DNA of 64,000 nucleotides. Origin: Histidinibacterium lentulum. Lineage in GTDB: Bacteria > Pseudomonadota > Alphaproteobacteria > Rhodobacterales > Rhodobacteraceae. Location of the stretch: assembly GCF_003789055.1 (NCBI RefSeq), contig NZ_ML119083.1, forward strand, positions 124,001 to 188,000, given 5' to 3'. A program made the translations under genes and the position numbers. The notes beneath the pieces were generated by a model. The model was not told where the DNA came from. It saw only the letters and a program-made list of their open reading frames with translations, and searched no databases. Shown here piece by piece: positions 52,667 to 62,330 of the stretch (its first letter is position 1; each line of letters opens with the position of its first letter).

Positions 52667-55140
52667 GACGGAAGCCCGAGCCGTTGCATCAGCAGGATGT
52701 CGGCTTCGACGAAGCTCTCGAGCCTATGCACGTTCTTCGGGTTCTCGAACAGGGCCACGAGGGCATCCCAGCGCTTCGCCTGCTTGGCCTCGGGACCGGC
52801 GTTGCGGTAGTTGCCCACGAGCTTCACCGGCTTGCCGAGGACGCGGTTCAGGTCGGTCTCGAGGGGCGAGAGATCATCGACCGAATAGATTCCGTCGAGC
52901 ACCTGAGCCGCTTCGATGGCGGCAGTGGCGAGAGCGTCGGCGTCCATGTCCTTTACCTGCTCCGATCCGCGGATCCGGCGAGTGACAAGATAGGTGCAAT
53001 AGAAATTGTCGTAATGGTCGTGGATGAACCGCTGCCAGCCCTTCGGACCGCCGAAGAAATAGTCGTCGATCGAGTTCGTCAGCACCATTCGCATGTTGGT
53101 GCGCTCGCCGGTGGCCAGCTCCGCCTCGCTCAGCTTCTTCGCTTCACGCTGCAGGTAGAAATAGAACGAGGCGATACGCTCCTTCGGGTCGCGCAGGACG
53201 GTGAAGGCGAAGCGCGGCTCGGGGATCGTCTCGAGGTCGACCCAGTCGATGTGACCAGCGTAGAAGCGGTAGCCGGGCGGCATCTGCGCGTCGGGCTCCG
53301 CCTGGGCATGGGTGCGGACGGGGGAAAAGGCCCGTTCGCCCACGACGCGGCGGACCTCGGCGGTGATCGTCTGACCGGCGGTCTTGGGGATGTGGAGGAA
53401 GGCGATGTTCGGACCCTCGGCGGGCTTGCGGAGGAGCGGCAAACGACGCTGGACACCACGGGCGAGCCTCTTGTGCCAGTCGCGAGGCACGGCATCGCCG
53501 AACCGCTGCATGGCAAAGGCGTACTGGGGCTTCAGCGCGTCGATCATCATCTTCTCTACGTCCTCGGGAAGGGCGGCGGTTCGCCCGCGCTTTCCCGGCG
53601 TCTCCGGGAGCGGGCGTCGGGAGATGCCCAGGAAATCACAGATCTCGTCGGCGGTGGACTGGATCATCAGAGGCCGGTGGAAGGCATAAAGGATGCGCTC
53701 CGGCGGAACCGCCGCCTCCAGTGCACGCACAGTGCGCTCGTAATCCACCCGGTGCACCGTGCCAAGACGCCCCTCGGCCTGCATTCGCCTCGCGTGGTCC
53801 GCACAGGCGGCCTCGTACTCGGCATCGCCGAGGCCCGGCTTTTCGCTGCGCACGAGCATGCGGATTTGCGACCAAAGCCGGTCTACAGGCTCGCGCAGCA
53901 TGAAGATGAAACGCGCATCGCCGATCGCATCCATCTCCTTGAAGCCCTCGGGGTCGAGGATGGCATAGGACGGCGTGATGTCGCAGAGGACCGGCTGGCC
54001 GGAATGGGCGGCGGTCATGTAGTCCATGTAGCCGCCGTGGTCCCCCGGTCGCCGCGCGTAGATCATCAGTTGCCGCTGCCGGAGCCCGATCTTCTGCAGG
54101 CATTTCAGCAGATCCTCGCCCGGCACTTCCGGCGCGAGATCAGCGGCCTCGCGCATCCATCGGACGCGGTTCCGGACGTGCCCCCTCTCGGACGGCGCGT
54201 GGAGGACGTCGAAGTAGTGCAGTTCCTTCAGTTCCGGAACGCAGACCTCGGGATGGGTCGAGAGATAGTCGTAGAGCCAGCTCGTGCCGGCCTTCTGGGC
54301 GCCGATGCCGTAGGCGATGCGGGTCCCGGCGGGCAGCAGATCACGGCTTGCCGGGGCGGGGCCCTCGACGAACGAGGCGATGGCATCGGCCATGGTCGCG
54401 TCGTGGGGCGCGCGATTGAAGAAGCCGTGGCCCGCGCCCTCGACGGCGTGCACCTCGCAGCGGCCCGGCGCCCAATGGCGCGAGAGCCGCCGGCTTTCGG
54501 ACAGGGGCACCACCTCGTCGGCAGTGCCATGCGCCACGAAGAGTCGCAGCCGTCCCCGGAGGGGCGAGTCCGCGAAGCGCTCGACGGGGCTGAGCCCGCC
54601 ATGGCCGGCGGTCAGGACGCGGTTGCAGAAGCCCTCCGCCCCGGTGTGCACCACCGGGTTCAGCAGGATCAGCCCGGCGGGGCGGAACGCGATCCAGGCC
54701 TCCGCGTTCAGCACCGCGTCGAGCGCGAGAAAGCCGCCGAAGGACGCACCAAGCACGAAGAGCCGCGCTTCGGGCTCGAGCCCGGTCGCGGCCCAGTGCA
54801 GGGCCGCGGCGGCATCGGCGCGCATGTCGTCGAGGCCCGCGCCGTCGCGGTTCAGCGTCCTGTAGCTGGCGGCGATCACCCGTACGCCGGGACGGGCCAG
54901 CAGGCGGGCGAAGGGGGCGAGCATCGACGGCTCGCCATCGACGCCGCCGCCCCCGTGAAAGGCAAGGATGCGGATGCGTTCGGGGCCGGGACCCTCGGTC
55001 AGCTCGGCCCATCGTCCGGACCCGCCGATCTGGACCCGGGACGCCGCCCCGGCCGCGTGTTCCGTCCGTTCCGCCACTCTCTGTCCCGCCGGCCGAGGAT
55101 CGTCCCCGGGGTCGTTGGCACCGGGAGGGGGCATGGTCAA
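52663..55140 (-). CDS. Hydrolase-sulfotransferase-sulfotransferase triple fusion
   Basis: An 825-residue three-domain protein. Residues about 45-265 form an alpha/beta hydrolase: oxyanion HGGGG (near 62), nucleophile elbow GASFGG (Ser near 133), Asp in HGTADEVVP and His in GAGHGFF. Residues about 275-545 are a PAPS sulfotransferase (GAQKAGTSWL, FIFMLREPVDRLWSQ). Residues about 575-825 are a second sulfotransferase (FLHIPKTAGQTI, FTVLRDPKERIASFYFYL), which resembles the 42657 gene product. It lacks a signal peptide, so it is probably cytoplasmic and may deacylate and sulfate the same glycan. Gene overlaps GT61 by four bases. Confidence 0.86.
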   Translation of the reverse strand: MTMPPPGANDPGDDPRPAGQRVAERTEHAAGAASRVQIGGSGRWAELTEGPGPERIRILAFHGGGGVDGEPSMLAPFARLLARPGVRVIAASYRTLNRDGAGLDDMRADAAAALHWAATGLEPEARLFVLGASFGGFLALDAVLNAEAWIAFRPAGLILLNPVVHTGAEGFCNRVLTAGHGGLSPVERFADSPLRGRLRLFVAHGTADEVVPLSESRRLSRHWAPGRCEVHAVEGAGHGFFNRAPHDATMADAIASFVEGPAPASRDLLPAGTRIAYGIGAQKAGTSWLYDYLSTHPEVCVPELKELHYFDVLHAPSERGHVRNRVRWMREAADLAPEVPGEDLLKCLQKIGLRQRQLMIYARRPGDHGGYMDYMTAAHSGQPVLCDITPSYAILDPEGFKEMDAIGDARFIFMLREPVDRLWSQIRMLVRSEKPGLGDAEYEAACADHARRMQAEGRLGTVHRVDYERTVRALEAAVPPERILYAFHRPLMIQSTADEICDFLGISRRPLPETPGKRGRTAALPEDVEKMMIDALKPQYAFAMQRFGDAVPRDWHKRLARGVQRRLPLLRKPAEGPNIAFLHIPKTAGQTITAEVRRVVGERAFSPVRTHAQAEPDAQMPPGYRFYAGHIDWVDLETIPEPRFAFTVLRDPKERIASFYFYLQREAKKLSEAELATGERTNMRMVLTNSIDDYFFGGPKGWQRFIHDHYDNFYCTYLVTRRIRGSEQVKDMDADALATAAIEAAQVLDGIYSVDDLSPLETDLNRVLGKPVKLVGNYRNAGPEAKQAKRWDALVALFENPKNVHRLESFVEADILLMQRLGLPS

Positions 55141-55190
55141 GCCCCACTCGGCGCAGTAACCACGGCCTGAAACAAGGGAGAAACAGGACC

Positions 55191-56120
55191 GTGACGCGCC
55201 CTGACGGACCGGACCATGTGCAGATCCTCATGGCCACGCGCAACGGCGGGGAGTGGCTTGCCGGGCAGCTCGGGTCCTTTGCGGCGCAGAGCTACGGGAA
55301 CTGGTCGCTTCTCGCGGGCGACGATGCCTCCACCGACGGGACGCGGGAGTGTCTCGATCGGTTCGCGGCGGCCCATCCTGGCCGCGTGGCGTGGCGCGAG
55401 GGGCCAGGACGCGGCTCCGCCGCGAACTTCCTGACGCTCGCCCAACGGTCGAGTCCCGGGTCATGGGTCGCCTTTTCCGATCAGGACGACGTCTGGAACC
55501 CGGACCGGCTGGAGCGCGCACTGGCCGCGTCGGCACCGGTCAGGCCGGAGGAGCCGGTCGTCTATGCCAGCGCGACATTGCTCACGGATGCGGCGCTGCG
55601 CCCGCTCGGACCCTCGTCGCTGCCGCCGCCCAGGGGGGTCTCGTTCGGCAATGCGCTCGTTCAGAACGTGCTGGCGGGGAACACGCTGGTGCTGTCCCCC
55701 GGCGCGGGCGCGTTGCTGCGGCAGGCGGCGCCCGCTGCTCTTGCCGCCGATGTCCCCTTTCACGACTGGTGGATCTACCAGTTGATGACCGGAGCGGGGG
55801 TGCGGATCGTCTATGACCCCGAACCCGGGCTGATGTATCGCCAGCACGGCGGGAATGTGCTCGGCGCCCATCGCGGCATCGCCGCCGGGCTTTCGCGGGC
55901 GGGGCAGATCCTGCGGCGGGACTATGCCGGGTGGATAGACCGCAACACCGCCGCCCTGGCCGCTGTCGAGAGCGTCCTGACAGACGATGCCCGCCGATTG
56001 CTCGGGGGATTCGCGGCGGCGCGGCGCAAGCCCGAGGCCCTGCGCGCGCTGGGCATATGCCGTCAGACCAGGGCGGGGGACCGGGCCCTCACCGCGATGG
56101 CGAGGACCGGGCGGCTCTAG
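55191..56120 (+). CDS. GT2-family glycosyltransferase
   Basis: A 309-residue family 2 glycosyltransferase: VQILMATRNGGEWLAGQLGS, LLAGDDASTDGTRE and AFSDQDDVWNPDRLERAL (the DxD metal motif) form the GT-A fold. NVLAGNTLVLSPGAGALLRQ and PFHDWWIYQLMTGAG are rhamnosyltransferase-like phrases. The start is GTG (55191) with AAGGGAG upstream. It is divergent from the triple-fusion gene (50 bases between starts), and the end overlaps the convergent OPX gene by four bases. Confidence 0.88.
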   Translation: MTRPDGPDHVQILMATRNGGEWLAGQLGSFAAQSYGNWSLLAGDDASTDGTRECLDRFAAAHPGRVAWREGPGRGSAANFLTLAQRSSPGSWVAFSDQDDVWNPDRLERALAASAPVRPEEPVVYASATLLTDAALRPLGPSSLPPPRGVSFGNALVQNVLAGNTLVLSPGAGALLRQAAPAALAADVPFHDWWIYQLMTGAGVRIVYDPEPGLMYRQHGGNVLGAHRGIAAGLSRAGQILRRDYAGWIDRNTAALAAVESVLTDDARRLLGGFAAARRKPEALRALGICRQTRAGDRALTAMARTGRL

Positions 56121-57244
56121 TTGTTCTCGAGAACGAGGTTCGCCTGGCGTGCAGCGCCGAAGGCCGACGCGACGATTGCCACGATCGAGTCCGCCGCGGT
56201 GAGGGGGCTCTCGGCGACATAGACCAGATCCCCGGACTCGATCTCGAACCGCCGGGCAGAGAACAGGCCGTCGGCGGATGTCAGATCGATCGTGAAGACC
56301 ATCCGGGTGTTGTCGGGTCCGCTCCCGTCATAGCGCACCGCGCTCTCCGGATATTCCCGAAGGATGAGGATGCCCTGCGGATCGGCCCTCGAATCCTGCA
56401 GGCCGCCGATGATCGACATCGCATCGAGCGCGCTGAGAGAGTCCTTCGCGAAGGGATGGAGCTGCTCCGACCCGGCCGCGCCAAGCGAGAGAAAATAGCG
56501 CTCGTCGGATTCCACATAGACCTTGTCCCCGCCGACCAGCGTCGTGTCGAGCGCCGGATTATCCAGCAGCGCCGACGCGGAGGTTCCGTAGAGATTGCTT
56601 CCGCGCTGCAACCGGACCTGGGGGTTGCGGAGTCCCTGCTGGATTCCGCCGCCCTCCGCGATCAGGTTCATGACGGTGAAATCCCGGTCGGGCAGCGGAT
56701 AGACGCCCGGTCCCACGACACCGGAGACGAGGCTGACCGTGTTGGCGCGCCCCTCGGTCATCTCGAGCTGGACCTGGGCCGAGGGCGTGACCACGAGGTA
56801 CTGTTCCTCGATCCGCGCCCGCGCCGTCTCGGGTGACATGCCGGCGACGCGGATCGTGCCGATATAGGGCAGAAACAGCGTCCCCGACGAGGACACGCGC
56901 ATCTGGGGCATGCTGACGAACCGCTGTCCGGGGGCTGTCAGAAGCCCGTTGTCCTCGGTCGACCAGATGGTGATCGAGATCGTGTCACCCGCCGCGATGA
57001 TCCGGTTGTTCGGCTGGTCGATGCGCCTGATCCAATCCAGCCCGTGATGGTCCACATCGGGCCAGGCAGCGAAGGTGGCGAGGTTCTCCCGGACGACCGC
57101 CGCGACCGAGAAATCCATGGGCGTCTCGGCGCTTGCGGAATGTTGCTGGTTCAGAATCTCTCTCTGGAGGCCGGCCCCTCTTGGCAGAAAGGTGCAGGCG
57201 CCAAGCATGAGCGCCATGCCGAGCAGCATGATCAGTCTTCGCAT
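56117..57244 (-). CDS. Polysaccharide export lipoprotein (OPX, Wza/KpsD-like)
   Basis: A 375-residue outer-membrane polysaccharide export protein. A signal peptide ends MALMLGAC (lipobox Cys near 16). The PES domain starts ...IIAAGDTISITIWSTEDNGLLT, with MRVSSSGTLFLPYIGTIRVAGMSPETARARIEEQY diagnostic, and is followed by SLBB-like segments (VSLVSGVVGPGVYPLP and NLIAEGGGIQQG). It forms the outer-membrane channel for the exported glycan, working with KpsE and the ABC transporter in this locus. The start at 57244 gives the lipoprotein signal. Confidence 0.91.
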   Translation of the reverse strand: MRRLIMLLGMALMLGACTFLPRGAGLQREILNQQHSASAETPMDFSVAAVVRENLATFAAWPDVDHHGLDWIRRIDQPNNRIIAAGDTISITIWSTEDNGLLTAPGQRFVSMPQMRVSSSGTLFLPYIGTIRVAGMSPETARARIEEQYLVVTPSAQVQLEMTEGRANTVSLVSGVVGPGVYPLPDRDFTVMNLIAEGGGIQQGLRNPQVRLQRGSNLYGTSASALLDNPALDTTLVGGDKVYVESDERYFLSLGAAGSEQLHPFAKDSLSALDAMSIIGGLQDSRADPQGILILREYPESAVRYDGSGPDNTRMVFTIDLTSADGLFSARRFEIESGDLVYVAESPLTAADSIVAIVASAFGAARQANLVLENN

Positions 57245-57398
57245 GTGCCCCCCAAAGCCATACTTGCAAGCTTCATACCGGTGTCGCGCAGCAGAGAAAA
57301 CCATATTGCGCCCGGGGTGACCGTTTCGTCCGCATGGTGTGCCCCGCGGGAACGGGAGCCGGCAGGCCGTCGCCGCGGCCTGCCCGCGACCTGGGCGT

Positions 57399-58139
57399 TC
57401 ATCCCGGTTGACCGGACCGAAGGTCGATGACGTCCGGGCGGAACGGTTCGACATCCTCCATCCGCTCGACGCCCGTCACGAAGGGTTCCGGGTCCGAGGG
57501 GTCGAGGTGGGTCAGCTGCCACGGGGCGAATCGCCACCAGCGGCTCCGCTGCATGCGGTCGGCAAGCTCCTCGGGCAGGCGGCTGCGCTTGACCCGTGCG
57601 GGGTTGCCCGCGACGATGGCATAGGGCGGGACATCGCGGCTGACCACGGAACGGGCCGCGACGATGGCGCCATCGCCGATGGTCACCCCGGCGCAGATAT
57701 AGGCGCCGTGCCCGATCCAGACGTCGTTGCCGATCGTCGTGATCCGGAGTTTGGTGGGGGGCCGGTTCTTCAGCTTGAACCGGTAGTCCGAGAACTGCTC
57801 CGCGCCCTCGAAACCGCCCTCCAGCCCGAACAGCCGCGGGCCGCCGAGATAGAACGCGGGAGAAGAGGAGGCCCATGCGATCGGGTGGTTCTGGCGCCCG
57901 ATCTGGACATCCTCGCCGAACGAGCAGTAGCGGCCGACGCGAACCGCGAAGGCATAGCCCGAGACCTGGTAGGAGAAGGCGCCGAGCTCGACCGAATGAT
58001 CGTAGCCCGTCCATTTCAGGCTCGACGGCGCCTCCAGGACGGTATGCGTCGGCAGCGTGATCTCCGGGCCTCCGCGCGGCAGCACTTCGATTCCCCTGCG
58101 CCCGAGGTCTTCGATGGAAAGCGTGACGGTGGTCCTCAT
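57399..58139 (-). CDS. CatB-type hexapeptide O-acetyltransferase
   Basis: A 246-residue left-handed beta-helix acetyltransferase of the xenobiotic/virginiamycin (XAT) type. YCSFGEDVQIGRQNHPIAWAS includes the catalytic His, and hexapeptide repeats (IGNDVWIGHGAYICAGVTIGDGAIVAARSVV) lead to VPPYAIVAGNPARVKRSRLP. In glycan loci these enzymes O-acetylate sugars; that role is inferred. It lies upstream of the OPX gene on the same strand and 61 bases from the RTX gene. Confidence 0.88.
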   Translation of the reverse strand: MRTTVTLSIEDLGRRGIEVLPRGGPEITLPTHTVLEAPSSLKWTGYDHSVELGAFSYQVSGYAFAVRVGRYCSFGEDVQIGRQNHPIAWASSSPAFYLGGPRLFGLEGGFEGAEQFSDYRFKLKNRPPTKLRITTIGNDVWIGHGAYICAGVTIGDGAIVAARSVVSRDVPPYAIVAGNPARVKRSRLPEELADRMQRSRWWRFAPWQLTHLDPSDPEPFVTGVERMEDVEPFRPDVIDLRSGQPG

Positions 58140-58200
58140 GCCGGCGAGTTGTTTCCGATGCCGACGGCGTTGTCCATCGGCCCCCGGCGAGAAGGATGCG

Positions 58201-59466
58201 TCAGATGAAGGAGATGTTGTCCTCGAGGCCGTCGGTGTTCCGGACCCCCAGCAGCAGAAGCGAGTCGCCGCCGAATTCGAAGAGCACGCCGTCGCCGGTC
58301 ACCCTGGCCGCATCGACGAGGGACCTGGCCGATCCCGACCACAGCGACCGGTGGAACTCGATCAGGTCGGCATTCTCGAAGTCGAGGATCGTGTCGTTTC
58401 CGTAGAATTTTCCGAAGACGAACGTGTCGGCGTTGCCTCCACCAACGAGCTTGTCATTCCCGCCGCCGCCGTCGAGCCGGTCCTTGCCACCGCCGCCGAT
58501 CAGAAGGTCGTCGCCGCCGCCGCCATAGAGTCTGTCCGCGCCGGCATGGCCCTGCAGGATATCGTTGCCCGGACCGCCGTTCAGGACATCGTTGCGACCG
58601 CCGCCCAGGAGCTTGTCGTCGCCGGCACCGCCGATCAGGGTGTCGTCGCCGCCGCCGCCGATGAGCGCATCGTCGCCGCCGCCACCGTTCAACAGGTCGC
58701 TTCCGCCCTGGCCCTGCAGGAAATCATTCCCCGCGTTGCCGAGCACCTTGTCGTCGCCGGCGCCGCCGAAGCCCCGGTCATTGCCGGCGCCGCCCACCAG
58801 CGCGTCCGAACCGCCGCCGCCGATCAGGGCGTCGTTGCCGGCACCGCCCTTCAGGACATCGTTGCCGCCGAACCCCTTCAGCACGTCGTGACCCGCACCG
58901 CCCTTGAGGATATCGGCCGTGGCATTGCCCTTGAGGATCTGGTTGCCGGGCGGCGGGGCGGTTTTCGAGGCTGTTTGCGACGCCGTGAGACCGAGGCCGG
59001 GATCGAGATCGACCTGTCCGGTTGTCCAGCCGAAGTTCTGGGTGGCGGCGACCGTCGTGTAGGTCGTGCCCCCCGTTGTATAGGCGCCGATCACGACACC
59101 CACGCCGATCAGATCGTAGTTCCCGAGGATGTTCGCCTTGTGCCCCGGGCTGTTCATCCAGCCCTCGTGGATCGCGTCGAGTTCGTCGTAATATCCCGCC
59201 GGTCCTCCGACGGACTGGATGCCGAGGTTCTCGCCCGTGCGCCAGGATTTCGACATGTCGAACCCGGCGTCGCGGATCCGCTCGTCATGGGTGGAGCCGC
59301 CCGCCCCGGTATGTGAGAAGACGTCCGCGTCCAGCATCCACTGGCTGTGGATTTCCGCCGAGCGATTCAGGTTCACCTCGATCCGGACGGGATCGAGACC
59401 GCGGGACACGCGCTCCTCGTTCACCAGTTTGACGACGTAACGCTCGAGTTTCGATGCAATGCTCAT
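58201..59466 (-). CDS. CAP/SCP-domain RTX protein
   Basis: A 421-residue secreted protein. Residues 1-165 are a CAP (CRISP/antigen-5/PR1, SCP-like) domain with the motifs [33 protein letters not shown] and [13 protein letters not shown], including the conserved His and Glu. Residues about 175-360 hold many RTX calcium-binding nonapeptides (GGxGNDxLx). The C-terminal 60 residues look like the type I secretion signal. No N-terminal signal peptide. CAP proteins have lipid-binding or protease-like roles in other organisms; here function is unknown. It lies within the glycan locus. Confidence 0.9.
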   Translation of the reverse strand: MSIASKLERYVVKLVNEERVSRGLDPVRIEVNLNRSAEIHSQWMLDADVFSHTGAGGSTHDERIRDAGFDMSKSWRTGENLGIQSVGGPAGYYDELDAIHEGWMNSPGHKANILGNYDLIGVGVVIGAYTTGGTTYTTVAATQNFGWTTGQVDLDPGLGLTASQTASKTAPPPGNQILKGNATADILKGGAGHDVLKGFGGNDVLKGGAGNDALIGGGGSDALVGGAGNDRGFGGAGDDKVLGNAGNDFLQGQGGSDLLNGGGGDDALIGGGGDDTLIGGAGDDKLLGGGRNDVLNGGPGNDILQGHAGADRLYGGGGDDLLIGGGGKDRLDGGGGNDKLVGGGNADTFVFGKFYGNDTILDFENADLIEFHRSLWSGSARSLVDAARVTGDGVLFEFGGDSLLLLGVRNTDGLEDNISFI

Positions 59467-59624
59467 CTTGACCCACTTCCGTTTTCCGGCGCGATTCCCC
59501 GGAAGGCAGCTTCGTGAAGTGGCGCAGGGCCCCGGCCCCGACGCCTCGGGAGGTCATGGCTTGCAGGAGCGGAGTGGCAGAATTGCGCTGATACCGGTTC
59601 GGCTTTGCGGAAATCGGCCGGGAA

Positions 59625-62141
59625 TTATGGCAACTCGGCGCGATCCACTGCGCGGCGGACCTGGTCTGCGAGAGTGGCGACCTCTCCGTCGCCGAAAGGC
59701 AGGACCAGGCCGTTGGGCGCATCGCGTACGGCCGCACCTTGAGCGCCGAGGTCGAAGGCCATGACCGGCAGGCCGGTCGCGATGGCTTCGTGGGTCGTGT
59801 AGGAAAAGGTCTCCGGCCAGATCGACGGGATCAGCCAGTGCGTGATGCGGTTCAGCGTCGCGAGGTTCGGGATGTCGGAAGGCTTGTAGGTTCCGGTCAC
59901 CTTGACCGATCCGGGCAGCGCATAGGCCGGGTCGATGTTGCCGACGATCACGAGGCTGACGTCGCCGCGGCGCGCAAGGGCCTGAACGACCGCGGCCCCC
60001 TTCTGCACCCCGATGTTGCCCAGGACGCCGATCACGGGCTTGGAGCCGGGCGGCGGCGGCTCGACGGGCCGGGGCGGCGGCATCGCGTGGGGGCGGACGG
60101 AGATGCGTTCCGCCAGGTGCGGCCAGACCGCGGCCACCTGCATCGCGCTGTCCTCGGAGAACACCCGCAGTTCGGTGGCGAGGTCGGCAAAGCGCCGCCA
60201 TGCGCCCTGCCAGTCCTCCAGCGAGGCGAGGCTGCCGTCAGGACGGCGGTAGAGATGGGCGCGATCGCTGCGCGGCCCCGAGAGCGGCCCCCGGTAGCGC
60301 CCGTCCGCATCGAGGAGCGTGTAGGAGGGCGAAAGCGGAAAGAAGTCGTGAAAGAGCACGCGCGCCCGGTCTTCCGGACCCGAGGCGAGGTCGGCGAGAA
60401 GGTCGGGCAGTTCGATCGGATTGTCGTCGCCGACGCCGCAGGAATAGACGACCTCCCGGGCGGGCATGAGCGCGAGGAGATCGCGCACGAGCTCCGTGCG
60501 GTCGGTCATGCCGCGCAGCACGCCGGCGGGCGTATGGACGCCCAGGTCCCAGCGGGTAGGTCCGCCGACGCGCAGGACGGTTGAGGGCCGGCCGTCGGCG
60601 AGATCGGCGGCGATCTGCGCCATGAGGTAGCTTTCGGCACCGCCCCCCATCGTATGGGCGAGGTAGACCGGCAGCCGCGGCTGTTCCGGGATCGAGGCGG
60701 CCCAGCCAAGCGCCAGCGCCATTCGGCAGGTCAGGAGGGGATCCGCGGCGATGAAGTCCTGGACCTCGCGGTCATAGGGGGGATAGCGGGACGAGACGAT
60801 GGCGTTGTTGCGCGCAACCCGTTCCAGCTTCTCTTGGGAGCCGAAGCTCTGACCGCCGCGATGCTCCACGAAGACGCCGCCATGGCCGAGGTGCCGCCCG
60901 CCCCTCGCGCGGATCTTCTGGCACCAGTCCACTTCTTCGCCATAGCCCCGGCCGAACACCGTGTCGAAAGCGGGCTCCTTGGCCAGCCACTCCCGCGAGA
61001 TCGCCATGCAGAAGCCGACGCCGGTCGGCGCCTCGGCCAGCACCGCCGTGCCCGTGAGCCCGCGCGCCACGGCGTCGATGGCATCGCCCTGACCCGGCGC
61101 AATGGGTGTCTGCACGCAGATCGACGGGACCGAGAAGATCTCGGCATCGTTGGACATCGCGGTGACGCTGGCGACCGCGCTGTCGGCCAGCGGAGCAAGG
61201 AGCCGTTCGTCCCATCCTTCGGGCAGGAAGGCATCGGAGTTCAGGAGAACGACCGGGCCGGCCCCCTCCGCCAGCGCCAGGGCGAAACCGCGGTTCACGG
61301 ATCCGATAAATCCCAGGTTCTCCGCGTTCTCCAGAAGATCGACACGGTCGAGCCGCGCCGCTTCGGGCCCCGCTGCCCAGTCGCGCAGGAAAGGGCGAAC
61401 CCGCGCGTCGGAGGAGCCGTCGTCGACCAGGATCAGCCGCGTCCTGCGGGTGGTGTGGCGGGACACGCGCGCTAGCATCTCGGCGAGGAGATCGAAGGCG
61501 TTGTAGATCGGAACGATGATGGTGACAGGATCGTCTCCCGGCAGCCGGTCGGGAGTACTCCCTGCCCCGGCATCGGCGAAGACCTCGGGGGTCAGGCGAC
61601 CCGCGCGGGGCGCGAGCTGCAGCCGCAGACGGTCCTTGATCCGCTTGCGATAGCGCGGGTCGCCGGTGACGAACCAGCCGATCGCGGCCGGAAGCGCGCT
61701 TGCGGAATAGAACACGAAGCCGGGCGCCAGCGACAGGATGGCGGCAAGGCGCAGACGGCGACGCGGAAAGATCACGGACAGGATCTGACGGCCACCGACG
61801 CGCGGCTCGGCCACGAGGCCCATGCGGCGCGGCTCGCACAGCGTGTAGTAGGAGCAGGGGAGCGCCACGAAGAACCCGACCTCGGCCTCGCTGCCCGTCT
61901 TTCCGGAGACGTCCTCGCGGCGCTTCAGGGGCGTCGTCTCGACCTCGTCGCCGCCTGCGAAGAGCGTGACACGCGAGGCGCGCGCCCAGCCCTCGACGCG
62001 CAATTCGCCCTGTTCTATCCGGATGCTCTCGAGGTAGCCCACCAATGTGCCCGCCGTATCGACAAGCTGGCGCGACCGGACCCGCCGGGCCAGCTTGACC
62101 GTCGCGTAGCGCGCGAAAAGGGCCCTTATCTGGCGGATCAT
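59625..62141 (-). CDS. Two-headed glycosyltransferase (GT2 plus GT4)
   Basis: An 838-residue protein. After an N-terminal region (1-200) containing a beta segment and a hydrophobic patch, a GT2 domain begins near 206 (VTIIVPIYNAFDLLAEMLA), with VDDGSSD, NSDAFLPEGWDERLLAP and the acceptor region RGYGEEVDWCQKIRARGG. The C-terminal 340 residues are GT4-like: AHTMGGGAESYLMAQIAADL, VIGVLGNIGVQKGAAVVQAL, IPSIWPETFSYTTHEAIATGLPV. This is a second double-headed enzyme, like the one at 43680-46916 but with a different N-terminal part. It is divergent from the KpsM-like gene. Confidence 0.87.
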   Translation of the reverse strand: MIRQIRALFARYATVKLARRVRSRQLVDTAGTLVGYLESIRIEQGELRVEGWARASRVTLFAGGDEVETTPLKRREDVSGKTGSEAEVGFFVALPCSYYTLCEPRRMGLVAEPRVGGRQILSVIFPRRRLRLAAILSLAPGFVFYSASALPAAIGWFVTGDPRYRKRIKDRLRLQLAPRAGRLTPEVFADAGAGSTPDRLPGDDPVTIIVPIYNAFDLLAEMLARVSRHTTRRTRLILVDDGSSDARVRPFLRDWAAGPEAARLDRVDLLENAENLGFIGSVNRGFALALAEGAGPVVLLNSDAFLPEGWDERLLAPLADSAVASVTAMSNDAEIFSVPSICVQTPIAPGQGDAIDAVARGLTGTAVLAEAPTGVGFCMAISREWLAKEPAFDTVFGRGYGEEVDWCQKIRARGGRHLGHGGVFVEHRGGQSFGSQEKLERVARNNAIVSSRYPPYDREVQDFIAADPLLTCRMALALGWAASIPEQPRLPVYLAHTMGGGAESYLMAQIAADLADGRPSTVLRVGGPTRWDLGVHTPAGVLRGMTDRTELVRDLLALMPAREVVYSCGVGDDNPIELPDLLADLASGPEDRARVLFHDFFPLSPSYTLLDADGRYRGPLSGPRSDRAHLYRRPDGSLASLEDWQGAWRRFADLATELRVFSEDSAMQVAAVWPHLAERISVRPHAMPPPRPVEPPPPGSKPVIGVLGNIGVQKGAAVVQALARRGDVSLVIVGNIDPAYALPGSVKVTGTYKPSDIPNLATLNRITHWLIPSIWPETFSYTTHEAIATGLPVMAFDLGAQGAAVRDAPNGLVLPFGDGEVATLADQVRRAVDRAELP

Positions 62142-62330
62142 GTATCGTAGTCCTCGTTCCCCCGGTCATCCATCATGGTGGCGAGGAGGGCGCAAGACCT
62201 GTCGCTCCTGAAGGCGCAGCATGTGAAACTGTGAACGCTCCACGCTTCTCGTTCACGGGCATCGGTGCTAGACGGTTTGCCGGACGCGGCCGACGCCGCA
62301 ACGAGAGAGACGGACGCAGCGTATCCGCCG

